DNA of 64,000 nucleotides from Elusimicrobiota bacterium. Lineage in GTDB: Bacteria; Elusimicrobiota; Elusimicrobia; FEN-1173. Below, one piece after another: positions 8,809 through 18,155 of this stretch. Location: positions 62,001 to 126,000 of the forward strand of contig JADJZR010000011.1 of assembly GCA_016715645.1 (NCBI GenBank), given 5' to 3'. A model generated the notes under the pieces. That model saw only the letters and a list, made by a program, of their open reading frames with translations. It searched no databases and was not told where the DNA came from. Position numbers and translations under genes: made by a program. Position 1 is the first letter of the stretch, and each line of letters opens with the position of its first letter.

Positions 8809-9384
8809 ATGAAAAAACTGGTTCTGTCTTTGTTGGGGTTGGTATGGGCGGGCGGGGCGGTCGCGGCCGACACTTACACGTTGGACGCGGCCCATTCCAC
8901 GGTGGGTTTTTCGGTTCGGCACTTGGGGGTTTCAAACGTGAAGGGAACGTTCCCGTCTGTGTCGGGCACGTTGAAACTGGACGAGGAAAATATCGCCAAA
9001 TCCAGCGTGGACATCACCATTGAGGCGACCGCCATCGACACCAACAACGCCAAACGCGACGACCATTTGCGAAACGAAGATTTCTTCGACGTGGCGAAAT
9101 TTCCCGTTATTACGTTTAAAAGCAAAGGTGTTTCAAAGTCCGGACCGGGTTATCTGTTAGTCGGAAACTTAACCATGAAAGGGGTCACCAAAACCGTCAG
9201 TATTCCTTTCACCCTGTCCGGTCCCAAAGAGCATCCCATGATGCCCGTTTACGTGGTCGGCGGGGAAGGATCCCTGGTGATCAACCGACGAGATTTTAAT
9301 ATTACCTACGGCATGGACGCACTCGTTTCCGATGCGGTCTCCATTGATTTGCAGGTGGAATTCACCCGATCTAAATCCAAATAG
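8809..9384 (+). CDS. YceI-family periplasmic lipid-binding-like protein
   Basis: 191 aa. Signal peptide MKKLVLSLLGLVWAGGAVAA, then TYTLDAAHSTVGFSVRHLG, the hallmark YceI opening. Further family motifs are GTLKLDEEN, DDHLRNEDFFDVAKFPVITFKS and LTMKGVTKTVSIPF. The family forms an extended lipocalin-like beta-barrel that binds isoprenoid or fatty-acyl molecules. ATG 8809 has a GGAGG upstream; the TTG three codons earlier is less likely. Confidence 0.92.
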   Translation: MKKLVLSLLGLVWAGGAVAADTYTLDAAHSTVGFSVRHLGVSNVKGTFPSVSGTLKLDEENIAKSSVDITIEATAIDTNNAKRDDHLRNEDFFDVAKFPVITFKSKGVSKSGPGYLLVGNLTMKGVTKTVSIPFTLSGPKEHPMMPVYVVGGEGSLVINRRDFNITYGMDALVSDAVSIDLQVEFTRSKSK

Positions 9385-9491
9385 GTTTGGTGATTTACTC
9401 CAGCGGGGCTGTGGTCCGGAATCCAACGGATCAACCGACCAGGGCCACGGCCTCGGAGACACTTTTGCGGGCCCCGTGTCGTCCAACGTGC

Positions 9492-10742
9492 ATGAGGACG
9501 GCGATTTGCGCCATTTTATTTTCAGTGTCGTCGGTGTTGGCCGCCGGGGTGGAAATATCCCTGGATCAGGCCGCCCGGGAAATGATGGATCGCAATCCGG
9601 AACTGGCGGCCGCGCGGGAATCGGTCAACGCCGCCCTGGCCCGCCAACGGGCCGCCGCCTCTCCCTACTTTCCTCAACTGTCCGCCGATGCCCAGTATAA
9701 CCGGGCGGGCGGTGATGCGATTCTTCGGTCGCCGGGGTCGGACCGATTCGGTCTGGGCCTGGACGTTCGCCAAAACTTGTTTGAGGGATTTAAAACCCAA
9801 GCGGGTGTGGCCCTCCAACGGGCCCGTGTGGATTCGGCCGAAGCCCAGTATCGCCGCGTGGTCGCCCGCTTGGCGGCGGAACTTAAAACGGTATACATCG
9901 AGCTCTTGTTCGCCCAGGACAGTCTGATCCTGGCAGAAAAAATCGCCTCACGTCGACGCAACAATCTGGATTTGGTCCAACTTCGATTTGAGGGCGGGCG
10001 GGAAAACAAAGGGTCCTACCTACGAATCAAGTCGGCCGAACGGGAATCGGTTGTCGGGGTGGCCCAGGCTCGGCGGGACGTTCTGGTGGCCCGCACCCGG
10101 TTGGCCCGCACTCTGGCCCGGGACTTAAATGACGTTTTGATCGCCACCGGAACATTTTCCACCTTAGCTCCACCCGATGGGCCCGTTCTGGGGGATCTGG
10201 CCCGGGCCACACCCGAATTCGGTTTGGCCGAAGCCGATCGCCGCGCCGCCGACGCGGGATTCACTTCGGCCCGGGGCGAATTTTGGCCTCGGGTGGACGC
10301 GACGCTGGCCCATCGTTGGACCGGCACCGATTGGGCGCCCGGAACGCGCGGTTGGAACGGCGGCCTATCCTTATCGCTCCCGCTTTTTACCGGAGGTGCC
10401 TCTTTTCAAGGCGTACGCGCCGCACGGGCCGAGCTCCAAAAAGCCGACGCCGACGCGCTCCAGGCTTACCACCAATCTTACGTGGACCTCCAAGCCGCCT
10501 GGACCGCCTTTCAAAATGCCCGCGACAACGCTGACCTTCAAAAAGAGATTTTGGAAGCGGCCAATACGAGGGCCTTGATCGCCCAAGGTCAATACACCAG
10601 CGGTCTCATGAGTTTCGAGGATTGGGATCTGATTGAAAACGATTTGATACAAACCCACAAACAAAACCTTGTGGCGCTTCGCAACGCGGTGCGGGCCGAA
10701 GCGGCCTGGGAAAGCGCCCAAGGGAAAGGATGGAGTCCATGA
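9492..10742 (+). CDS. TolC-family outer-membrane efflux protein
   Basis: 416 aa from ATG 9492, chosen because it opens a signal peptide (MRTAICAILFSVSSVLAAG). Two repeated outer-membrane-efflux halves follow, with long alpha-helical coiled-coil segments (DRNPELAAARESVNAALARQRAAAS and EFGLAEADRRAADAG) and beta strands typical of TolC barrels. It forms the exit duct for a tripartite exporter. It overlaps the adaptor gene by ATGA and is followed by a MacB-type gene, so it belongs to a macrolide/peptide-type export system. Confidence 0.88.
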   Translation: MRTAICAILFSVSSVLAAGVEISLDQAAREMMDRNPELAAARESVNAALARQRAAASPYFPQLSADAQYNRAGGDAILRSPGSDRFGLGLDVRQNLFEGFKTQAGVALQRARVDSAEAQYRRVVARLAAELKTVYIELLFAQDSLILAEKIASRRRNNLDLVQLRFEGGRENKGSYLRIKSAERESVVGVAQARRDVLVARTRLARTLARDLNDVLIATGTFSTLAPPDGPVLGDLARATPEFGLAEADRRAADAGFTSARGEFWPRVDATLAHRWTGTDWAPGTRGWNGGLSLSLPLFTGGASFQGVRAARAELQKADADALQAYHQSYVDLQAAWTAFQNARDNADLQKEILEAANTRALIAQGQYTSGLMSFEDWDLIENDLIQTHKQNLVALRNAVRAEAAWESAQGKGWSP

Positions 10743-11700
10743 CCCGTCGGAGTAAGGGTGTGATCGGTGCGGTGTTGGTGTTGGCGGGGGGATCTATGGG
10801 GGGTGGCGGTTCACTCGAAAAGCGAATGAAAACGGCGAGCCCCGCACGGTGCGGGTGACCCGGGGGGATATCGAGCTGTCGGTGTTGACCACTGGCGACG
10901 TGCGCCCACGCAACCGGCTGGAATTAAAGCCGCCCCTTCCAGGGCGGGTGGAACGGATTTTGGTGCGGGAAGGGGACGTGGTGACAAAAGGCGACATTTT
11001 GGCCTGGATGAGTTCCACCGACCGGGCGGCACTGCTCGACGCGGCGCGGGCTAAAGGAACCGCGGAACTGGCCCGATGGGAAGAACTGTACAAACCCGCG
11101 CCTCTGGTGGCGCCTCTTTCTGGCCGAGTGATTGCCCGCAACGTGGAACCGGGCCAGACGGTGACGTCCTCGGACGCGGTTTTGGTGTTGTCGGATCGTC
11201 TGATTGTGAAGGCTCAGGTGGACGAAACCGACATGGCCCAGATCCGGTTGGACCAACCGGTGCGGATCGTGTTGGACGCGTTCCCTGACAGTCCCCTGGC
11301 CGCGACCGTGGAACACATCGCCTTTGAGGCCAAAACCGTGAGCAACGTGACCATATATGAAGTGGACGTTCTGCCCCAGGATCCGCCGGCCTACTTGCGT
11401 AGCGGCATGACGGCGAACGTGACGTTTCATGTGGACGAAAAAAAAGGCGTCTTGCTTTTACCCGCCGTGGCGGTGAAAACAGGCGAAACGGCCGAGGTCC
11501 TTGTGCCCGCCGAAAAGGGTAAACCTCAACCACGGACCGTTGAGACGGGGCTTTCGAACGGAAAAATGATCGAAATTCGATCCGGTCTGGCGGAAGGCGA
11601 CGCGGTGGTGGTGGACGACGGCCTGCCCGCGTCGACGGTCAAAGCGAAAACCAGCCCCCTGTCGCCCGTGATGCGCCGACCCGGACGGCGCGCTCGGTGA
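10739..11700 (+). CDS. MacA/HlyD-type periplasmic adaptor, frameshifted near its N-terminus
   Basis: The continuous reading frame runs from a GTG at 10849 (MRVTRGDIELSVLTTG) to 11700 and shows the lipoyl half-motifs, a beta-barrel domain and a membrane-proximal domain of RND/ABC adaptor proteins. The natural start is ATG 10739, overlapping the tolC stop (ATGA), which gives MTRRSKGVIGAVLVLAGG, a membrane anchor. The two frames differ by one base: adding one G to the G6 run at 10786-10791 joins them into an unbroken 320-aa protein. The helical hairpin is short. Either a sequencing error, a decayed gene or slippage. Confidence 0.8.
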
Positions 11701-13646
11701 TTCGCGTCTCCCACCTTAACAAGACGTATCGCATGGGGGCCGCCGAAGTTCGGGCCCTGCGGGACGTATCGCTGACCATTGAGAGGGGGGATTTTGTGGC
11801 CATCATGGGCCCGTCGGGTTCAGGAAAATCGACCCTGTTGCACGTGCTCGGGCTCTTGGATGTGGCCGACTCTGGAACCTACGAACTGAACGGTTGTATT
11901 ACGGATCGAATGACGGACGACGAACGGGCGGGCCTGCGGAGCCAAACCGTGGGATTTGTGTTCCAGCAGTTTCATTTGTTGCCGCGGGCGACGGCTGTGG
12001 AAAACGTGGCCCTGCCTAAACTCTACGGGCCGGGAACATCGGGCCGACGTCCGGCGGATCTGTTGGACCGGGTGGGATTATCGGATCACCGGATGCATAA
12101 ACCCAACCAACTGTCGGGCGGCCAGCAACAACGGGTTGCCATGGCCCGGGCGTTGACCAACAACCCGACCCTTCTGTTGGCCGACGAACCCACCGGAAAC
12201 CTGGACTCTCACAGCCAAGAGGAAATATTATTGTTGTTGGAAGAATTAAACCGAGACGGTTTGACGGTGGTGATGGTGACGCACGAACTTGATGTGTCCC
12301 GTCACGCCCGGCGTGTGATTCGCATGCGGGACGGAGCGGTGGTCTCGGACGAACGGACCGGGCCGGTTTCCGCGGGCGGGTCCGCTCCCGTTGCGAAAAA
12401 TATCGGGTCCTTGTCAATTCGACGGTCGCGATGGAGCGCGTTGGGGGCCCATGGTCGTGAAGCGTTTCGTTCGTTAGGGGCCAACAAAGTGCGGGCGGGC
12501 CTGTCGATGTTGGGGATCTTGATCGGCGTGGGCGCGGTGGTGGCCATGTTGGCCCTGGGGACCGGCGCTCGAAAAGCGGTGGAAGCGCAGTTGTCGTCGT
12601 TGGGGGCCAACTTGCTGGTTCTCATGCCAGGCTCGCTTAAAACCCACGGAGTGGCCCAGGGGGCCGGGGCCGTGACGCGATTCACGGAAACCGACGCCCG
12701 CGATATCCCCGACGAAATTCACACCGTGACCCAAACCGCTCCGTCGGTAACGGGTGCGGCTCAGCTGGTTTATGGCAATAAAAACTGGCGCAGTTCCATT
12801 ATCGGAACGGTTCCCTCTTACGCGACCTTGCGGGCGTTGTCTGTGGCCCGGGGCCGGTTTTTTACCGATCTGGAAGTGGTCCAACGGGCCCGCGTGGCGG
12901 TGTTGGGAGCCACCCCGGCCCAGGAACTGTTCGGGGGCACGGATCCCATCGGCGAATACATCAAAATCAACCGGATCAATTTTCAGGTGGTTGGTGTATT
13001 GAAAGAAAAGGGCGCCATGGGCTGGCGCAACCAAGACGACGTGGTGGGCGTGCCGATCACCACCGCCATGCGCCGGTTGATGGGCAAAGATTATGTGGAT
13101 ATGATCGATGTCCAAGTGGACAAGGCGGCCCATTTGCCTGCCACCGAAAAGGCGTTGCGGGCGTACGTGATTCGTCGGCACCGGTTGGCGGAAGATGACG
13201 AAAGTTTCGATGTCATGAACCTGGCGGAAATCCAGTCGGCGTTTCAGGCCACCAGCCGAACGTTGTCGATGTTGTTGGCGGTGATCGCGGCCATTTCCCT
13301 TTTTGTGGGAGGGATCGGGATTATGAACATCATGTTGGTCACGGTGACCGAACGCACACGGGAAATCGGGTTGCGCAAAGCGTTGGGCGCGCGGGGGCGG
13401 GACATTCAAACCCAGTTTATCACGGAAGCTCTGGTCATCAGCCTGGTGGGCGGAATCAGCGGACTGTTGTTGGGTGTGGGCGTATCCGTAGGCCTGTCAA
13501 AATTTGCCGGATGGGCGGCGGGAGTATCGGGGGGATCGGTGGCCTTGGCATTTTTCTTTTCCGTAGGGGTGGGGGTCGTGTTCGGTTATTGGCCCGCCCG
13601 AAAAGCCGCCGCCCTCAACCCCATCCGGGCCCTGCGCTACGAATAA
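11697..13646 (+). CDS. macB: MacB-type ABC exporter (fused ATPase and permease)
   Basis: 649 aa from a GTG that overlaps the adaptor stop. ATPase domain (1-225): Walker A GPSGSGKST, signature LSGGQQQR, Walker B LLLADEPTGNLD. A membrane helix (about 275-295) follows, then a large periplasmic MacB_PCD domain and three C-terminal helices with the FtsX motif (GGIGIMNIMLVTVTERTREIGLRKALGA). In the known MacAB-TolC machine it pushes periplasmic substrates through TolC. The substrate here is unknown. Confidence 0.93.
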   Translation: MIRVSHLNKTYRMGAAEVRALRDVSLTIERGDFVAIMGPSGSGKSTLLHVLGLLDVADSGTYELNGCITDRMTDDERAGLRSQTVGFVFQQFHLLPRATAVENVALPKLYGPGTSGRRPADLLDRVGLSDHRMHKPNQLSGGQQQRVAMARALTNNPTLLLADEPTGNLDSHSQEEILLLLEELNRDGLTVVMVTHELDVSRHARRVIRMRDGAVVSDERTGPVSAGGSAPVAKNIGSLSIRRSRWSALGAHGREAFRSLGANKVRAGLSMLGILIGVGAVVAMLALGTGARKAVEAQLSSLGANLLVLMPGSLKTHGVAQGAGAVTRFTETDARDIPDEIHTVTQTAPSVTGAAQLVYGNKNWRSSIIGTVPSYATLRALSVARGRFFTDLEVVQRARVAVLGATPAQELFGGTDPIGEYIKINRINFQVVGVLKEKGAMGWRNQDDVVGVPITTAMRRLMGKDYVDMIDVQVDKAAHLPATEKALRAYVIRRHRLAEDDESFDVMNLAEIQSAFQATSRTLSMLLAVIAAISLFVGGIGIMNIMLVTVTERTREIGLRKALGARGRDIQTQFITEALVISLVGGISGLLLGVGVSVGLSKFAGWAAGVSGGSVALAFFFSVGVGVVFGYWPARKAAALNPIRALRYE

Positions 13647-13667
13647 TCGAGGGACTTCCCATCCCCC

Positions 13668-14069
13668 CTACGGGGTGTAGGTGGCGACGGAGGTGGGGGT
13701 TTCCCAGAGAGAGACGCGGGTGAGGGGAAGGCCTTGGACGCGGCCGGCGCGGAATATTTCCCGGGCGATGGTTTCGGCGGTGGGGTTCTCGTCGGTGAGA
13801 TAAAAGGGTTCTTTGAGCTGTTTAAAAATTTTTACCAGCGGATCGTCTTTACGCAGGATCATTTTGTGGTCCAGGGTGTCGTCGATCCACGTTTTGAGCT
13901 TCTTTTTGATTTCACCGAAATCCATCACCATTCCCAACCGATCGAGTTTGTCCGAGGCCATCTCCACCTCCACGCGGCCGTTGTGGCCGTGGGGATGGCG
14001 GCATTTGCCGTTGTAATTCATCAGGCGGTGGCCGTAGCAAAAGTGGAATTCTCGGACGACGCGGAACAT
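13668..14069 (-). CDS. queD: 6-carboxytetrahydropterin synthase (QueD/PTPS family)
   Basis: 133 aa. The zinc ligands are visible as HFCYGHRL (His15) and HPHGHNG (HxH), the putative catalytic Cys sits in GKCRHPHGH, and the VMDFGEIKK, LDHKMIL and NPTAETIARE motifs are all family hallmarks. It converts dihydroneopterin triphosphate to carboxytetrahydropterin in queuosine synthesis. It converges on macB. The promoter lies so close to the ATG that the message should be leaderless. Confidence 0.92.
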   Translation of the reverse strand: MFRVVREFHFCYGHRLMNYNGKCRHPHGHNGRVEVEMASDKLDRLGMVMDFGEIKKKLKTWIDDTLDHKMILRKDDPLVKIFKQLKEPFYLTDENPTAETIAREIFRAGRVQGLPLTRVSLWETPTSVATYTP

Positions 14070-14076
14070 GGAAACT

Positions 14077-14105
14077 ATGCTAAAATATTACGTCAAAACA
14101 ATCAA
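14077..14105 (-). promoter_or_regulatory. queD promoter (TTGATT-17-TAGCAT), leaderless arrangement
   Basis: On the minus strand TTGATT (14105-14100) and TAGCAT (14082-14077) are 17 nt apart, and the ATG follows after only 7 nt. The start codon therefore falls on the expected transcription start. No Shine-Dalgarno is present. Confidence 0.5.
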
Positions 14106-14317
14106 CGATGATCGTTAGCCGGGATTCCCCGGTTGGCACGGGGCTACCGTCAATAGGGGGCTCAACGAAATTTTCAGGCTAGAAAAATCCAAAGGAAGAC
14201 GTTGCTTGGAAGTTTCCGAGACCGTCGTTCTTGAATGGTTTTGTCGGGAATTGATTCTGGGCGCCTTTTTTTCAAGTAGCACGTGAGCAGAAGTAAATTT
14301 TCCATTAGAGGTTTGCG
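14106..14317. other. Intergenic region upstream of the toxin-like gene
   Basis: GC-rich hairpin sequence at about 14118-14145, then AT-rich DNA. I could not match a known riboswitch (neither preQ1 nor c-di-GMP consensus fits). An AGAGG 6 nt before ATG 14318 can serve as ribosome site. Confidence 0.3.
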
Positions 14318-16903
14318 ATGCGCCAAATAGTGGCGATATTTTTATCATTCTCTTTAACGATCCCCACCGCGGTCCTCGCTTACGACGACTACTCCCGTTA
14401 CGACCGCGGGCCGGACTCTTATTCTTTTAATAACTCCCAAGAAACCTGGAAACGTAATTTCAATGCCCGGGAAAGTTTCAACTACAACGCTCCGTTCACT
14501 CGCTCGCCGATTCAGTTTCCAAAAGTTAGTTTGGATTTAACCTTCCAAAACACTTCCCAAACTTACAGCAGTTTCAGCGCCACTCCGTTCAGCGGGAAGC
14601 TTGACCTGAATTTCAAATCTTTTTCCCCCAGTAGCTTTTCCCCAAAACCGGTGGTTCAAACCTATAATTTTAAAGCACCAACGAATTTAATCGGGAATCC
14701 AAATCTCCAAAGCCCCGGTATCCAATCAACCAAGGGGACATTCGTCCCCTCGATCACACAACCGAAGGCACCCATTGGATTTTTTAGCGGAGTTACCAAT
14801 GCGGTTAAGTCGATCCCGGCGTTCTTTTCAACTGTGGCAAGCAAGATCGGAGAGGCGGCCTCGTTTCTGTGGAACCGGGTTGTTCTGGGCCACCGCACCG
14901 AAAACACCGCGACCCTGCCGGACGGGACTTTCCTGACCGGCCAAATCACCTTGAACCGGGAGGACAAAATTCTGTCCATTGCTCCCGGGACCGTGCGCAC
15001 GGTCGGCGAGTTTAAACAACTGGATTCCGGTGAGATGGCTCTTGTCCCAGGCAAATTGCCCATCAAGATAAATGGTAACGATTACTTGAGCGGCCAGTTT
15101 GTTTATGACGGGGAAAAGTTTCAATTGGATGGCCCCGGCATCAAGCTCACCAACCAAGCTGGGCCCACGATTCAAACCAGCGCCCCTTTCAAAGAATACG
15201 TGAACGGTGACGCCCAAGGGAACGAGACCCTTTTGGGATACGGCGCCCTGTCTCGAACCGACACGTTTAGGGAGACCACCACGGGATTGTCTTTCCGCAA
15301 CACCAACGGGGTTTGGTCTTTTGACCCTAACCAGTCGGCCGTGCTCAAAGTGGATGGTAATAATATTCCCGTCGCCATTGACGATCAAGGCCGGTTCAAG
15401 GAAACCGTTAAATCGCCCAACGCTGAACCGGCGGCGTATATCACAAACGTCTTGCCTAATCCCGCAACCAGCGGCTACGAAATAGAGAAAGTGACCCCGC
15501 TGACGGGCCATCAAACGATCCGCACGGACATACCGGGCACTAAACCCAGTTCTCTCACAACCGGCCAGTTCAACGATTGGCGGCAAAAGACCGGGGCTCT
15601 GTTCGAAGTCAAAGGCCGACAAACTGACTCCGCGACCAACGCCACGGTACACCAGGAGGGGGATCAATACGTTTTCACTTCCGGCCAAGTGGCGACGGTT
15701 TCCGTGTCCGTTCCCAAGGATAGGCCCCAGGAAGGCCAAAAAACCCTATACACCGAAGCAATGCTTGGTGCTGGCACACGGTTAACGGTGACCGGCAAAA
15801 CGGAGTTTCCCAACTACGGGGCAACGGTTTACGTCGGCAAGGTCACGATGGGTGGAAGTGGCAAATTGAACATGGAGAAGGGCACGATTTTTGCGAGCGA
15901 GGACGGAGGATTGAGGCTCACGGTTCAATTAAACGGCGGGGAAACCGCCATTGCCGTGAAGAGCATTGACGAGAAATCGGGAACGTTTGTGGCCCTCTTG
16001 CCGGACATCCCGCTCAAAACGGGCGAGCATGTGAGGCCTATCACACGGGAAGTGATAGGGCGCATCGACGCTGAAAATGGCCAGGCTATTTTGACCAACA
16101 CGGCTGTGAGAGGACCAATCCTAAAACCCCGGGAAACTCCGGGTTTTTGGGAGGCAGGACCCGAGGTCACCGGCAACGGGTACATTCAACTAAAAGATAA
16201 CAAGATAACGCTCAACACGGACCGGCTGGTCAATCTTTCGGATTACAAGAATTTGGACGAGAGAAAGCCCGTTTGGACCACCACCATGAGCGATCGTTAC
16301 GACACCGCAATGGCGGCGTTCACGGATCCCGAAAACAATTTATTTATTCGAAGCGGCGGGCTCATATTGGCAACGGCGATGGTGATCCCGAAAACTGTGG
16401 AAGAAACGGTCGCCTTTGTGGTGGATTGTGTTCACCCCGCGAGAGAGTTTGTCGTTCATAGTTTCCTTGTTGCTCATGAAAAAGATCCTGTTGAGAAGTT
16501 AAGGGCCGCTGGAAAGGCGGCGGACAATTTCGGTGAATTCTTTATCCGAGCCGAAGCGGGAGCCACAGCGGCCGTGACCGGGGGTGCTCTTATAGTCAGA
16601 GAAGGAACCCCGATTTTACGCAACGCGGTCCGATCCGTTTCTAAATTACTTGAAAAGTCTACGGCGGTAGCCCCTCAACCCGCCCGTAGTTTGGGCGCCG
16701 CCGCCCGATCCGAACTGGCCGACCCCGCCTTAACAACATACGAGTACGTTCGCCCAGATGGCGCGGTGGTCAAACCAACGTCACAGAATCCCACGCTAAC
16801 CCCCCTCCGCCTTCCACGCACCCCAAAGCCAACGAAGGCTCAAACTCAACAGACCCAACCAATCAAACCCAACAGCCGTTCCACAGGCGCAAGTTATCCC
16901 TAA
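14318..16903 (+). CDS. Large secreted protein, candidate polymorphic-toxin carrier
   Basis: 861 aa with signal peptide MRQIVAIFLSFSLTIPTAVLA, then a Ser/Asn/Phe-rich region (about 22-150), a beta-rich middle with many short strand/turn units (about 190-640) and a hydrophobic helical segment (about 675-780, including AEAGATAAVTGGALIVREG) before a Pro/Thr/Gln-rich linker where the frame ends. The stretch is visibly AT-richer than its neighbours. I recognise no named domain. The architecture and the small genes behind it suggest a toxin delivery protein; the C-terminal domain continues out of frame from about 16800. This is inference. Confidence 0.6.
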   Translation: MRQIVAIFLSFSLTIPTAVLAYDDYSRYDRGPDSYSFNNSQETWKRNFNARESFNYNAPFTRSPIQFPKVSLDLTFQNTSQTYSSFSATPFSGKLDLNFKSFSPSSFSPKPVVQTYNFKAPTNLIGNPNLQSPGIQSTKGTFVPSITQPKAPIGFFSGVTNAVKSIPAFFSTVASKIGEAASFLWNRVVLGHRTENTATLPDGTFLTGQITLNREDKILSIAPGTVRTVGEFKQLDSGEMALVPGKLPIKINGNDYLSGQFVYDGEKFQLDGPGIKLTNQAGPTIQTSAPFKEYVNGDAQGNETLLGYGALSRTDTFRETTTGLSFRNTNGVWSFDPNQSAVLKVDGNNIPVAIDDQGRFKETVKSPNAEPAAYITNVLPNPATSGYEIEKVTPLTGHQTIRTDIPGTKPSSLTTGQFNDWRQKTGALFEVKGRQTDSATNATVHQEGDQYVFTSGQVATVSVSVPKDRPQEGQKTLYTEAMLGAGTRLTVTGKTEFPNYGATVYVGKVTMGGSGKLNMEKGTIFASEDGGLRLTVQLNGGETAIAVKSIDEKSGTFVALLPDIPLKTGEHVRPITREVIGRIDAENGQAILTNTAVRGPILKPRETPGFWEAGPEVTGNGYIQLKDNKITLNTDRLVNLSDYKNLDERKPVWTTTMSDRYDTAMAAFTDPENNLFIRSGGLILATAMVIPKTVEETVAFVVDCVHPAREFVVHSFLVAHEKDPVEKLRAAGKAADNFGEFFIRAEAGATAAVTGGALIVREGTPILRNAVRSVSKLLEKSTAVAPQPARSLGAAARSELADPALTTYEYVRPDGAVVKPTSQNPTLTPLRLPRTPKPTKAQTQQTQPIKPNSRSTGASYP

Positions 16904-16913
16904 GTCGCCGAAT

Positions 16914-17219
16914 GTGATACCAAAAGTTCTGTTTCGTGATTTGGCAGATGCCAAGACGAGTCCTTGGTTAAAAGCCCTAGGGGTTCGGGACAAGATGAGG
17001 GTTCATCTTGAAGGCACCATTTCGAACGTCCATGGAGGGTTTCATTGGCCTAAAAGGAAGAAGCCAGATTACTTGATGGCCGCGGGGGGCCGGGTTGAGA
17101 ACATTAAGCGGCTCCCAACGAGCGCGGTAGCGAGCTTTCCTTTCAGGCCGGGGCAATCTCTATCCTGGGGTGCACGGCAGAAGGTCGTTGGAGATCCGTC
17201 GATTCTCTATGAGCCTTAA
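16914..17219 (+). pseudogene. Out-of-frame C-terminal domain of the preceding secreted protein
   Basis: This frame is open from about 16800 and reads VIPKVLFRDLADAKTSPWLK...NVHGGFHWPKRKKPDYLMAAGGRV and ends GDPSILYEP. The GTG at 16914 has no ribosome site. Upstream, the three frames all read as Pro/Thr/Gln/Asn-rich linker around a C6 run at about 16801, so one or two missing bases would fuse this module to the 861-aa protein. The compact, His/Lys/Tyr-rich end of about 100 residues would then be the effector domain. I cannot name the fold. Confidence 0.5.
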
Positions 17220-17220
17220 A

Positions 17221-17691
17221 ATGGAAAATAACTACGATCGCCTTATCGCTCTTGCAAGGGAGACGTTTTCTTTGGCGGCTAAGGTCTTGGTTCGCGAGAA
17301 TGATATTACCGCATAAAGGAGGGAAGGAAAATAGGGTCAAATCTTGATTGTTTTCTGGAAATATCGAAAAAGATCTCGTATCCAGATCATGGCCTTTGCG
17401 AAATGAACGTCAAATGGCAGGGAGGTCTGTGTTTCGTGGAATTTCTGATATTGGCTGGTACAATGAAAATAGAATTGAAGAGAAGGATGTTGCCCAGTTA
17501 TTTGAGATGGCTCACCGTTTAGCAGAGGGTTACCGACGGCTTCCGAACCAGAGGAGCCCCCGTCAGGAAGGAGAGAGGAACGGGAAACCGCCGAGCACTT
17601 GTTGGCGACGGTTGGAAAGATCTCGGAGATAGCCATCGAACCCGTAAAAGGCGGAGAATGCTCATTTTTCGTGCTTGAGTTCAAAAAGTGA
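17221..17691 (+). pseudogene. Broken small gene directly behind the toxin-like domain (candidate immunity gene)
   Basis: An ATG at 17221, one base after the preceding stop, opens MENNYDRLIALARETFSLAA but stops at 17316. Protein-like sequence resumes in another frame (about 17360-17540, VFRGISDIGWYNENRIEEKDV) and then in the first frame again (TAEHLLATVGKISEIAIEPV...VLEFKK), ending at a TGA that overlaps the next ATG. Two or more indels would restore one ORF of about 150 codons. Position and size fit an immunity gene. Function inferred from context only. Confidence 0.45.
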
Positions 17692-17924
17692 TGAAACAAC
17701 TTCATATTAATTTTGATCACATGTGGTCTGTTTTTAAGGACGAATCCCAAGGGAAATACTGGATTGAGGTCGAATGTGGAGGATCAGGTTTGTATCCAGT
17801 CCGTATTCCGCTGACACCAGAGGAAGTTCAAATGTTCGAGAAGGACAAGAACTCTTTGGATAATCTTGCGGCAAAAATCGCTTATTCACCTGAAACTTAC
17901 AAGAGAGAAAGAGGGAGTCTTTGA
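17691..17924 (+). CDS. Small acidic protein, candidate immunity protein
   Basis: 77 aa, MKQLHINFDHMWSVFKDESQ.., followed by an acidic Leu/Ile-rich stretch (LTPEEVQMFEKDKNSLDNLA). Its ATG overlaps the stop of the preceding broken gene (TGATG), so the pair was once translationally coupled. Soluble, with no signal peptide. It is not a family I can name. Being the second small gene after a large secreted protein is the usual order for immunity genes. Confidence 0.55.
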   Translation: MKQLHINFDHMWSVFKDESQGKYWIEVECGGSGLYPVRIPLTPEEVQMFEKDKNSLDNLAAKIAYSPETYKRERGSL

Positions 17925-18155
17925 CGCTCGTTCCGATAGGTTTTCCATCTTTTTAAAGTGGGACGATAAAAATTTTGGGAGGCTTCCGGGTGTGGCATGG
18001 GTCTCTTTCAAGGGCGGGATAGCGCGTTCAGACCAAAAGTTCTGTTGCATTATTGTGGAATGATGTGATCCAGATTGAATTTTGAAAAAATATTGACGGA
18101 ACGACAGACGAGTGCGTTTTGACGGGGTGTCCGTCGCAAAATACAGGAGGTTTGT
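17925..18155. other. Intergenic, AT-rich, with a short open stretch
   Basis: A frame running to 18063 (FDARSDRFSIFLKWDDKNFGRLPGVAWVSFKGG) is protein-like and may be another fragment of the toxin-immunity island; it has no proper start. A TTGACG at about 18118 could be part of the promoter of the next gene, but no clear -10 follows. Confidence 0.3.

Noticed and set aside
14070..14170. Possible preQ1 riboswitch upstream of queD
   Set aside because: The preQ1-I consensus is absent and the promoter sits directly at the ATG, leaving no leader to fold.
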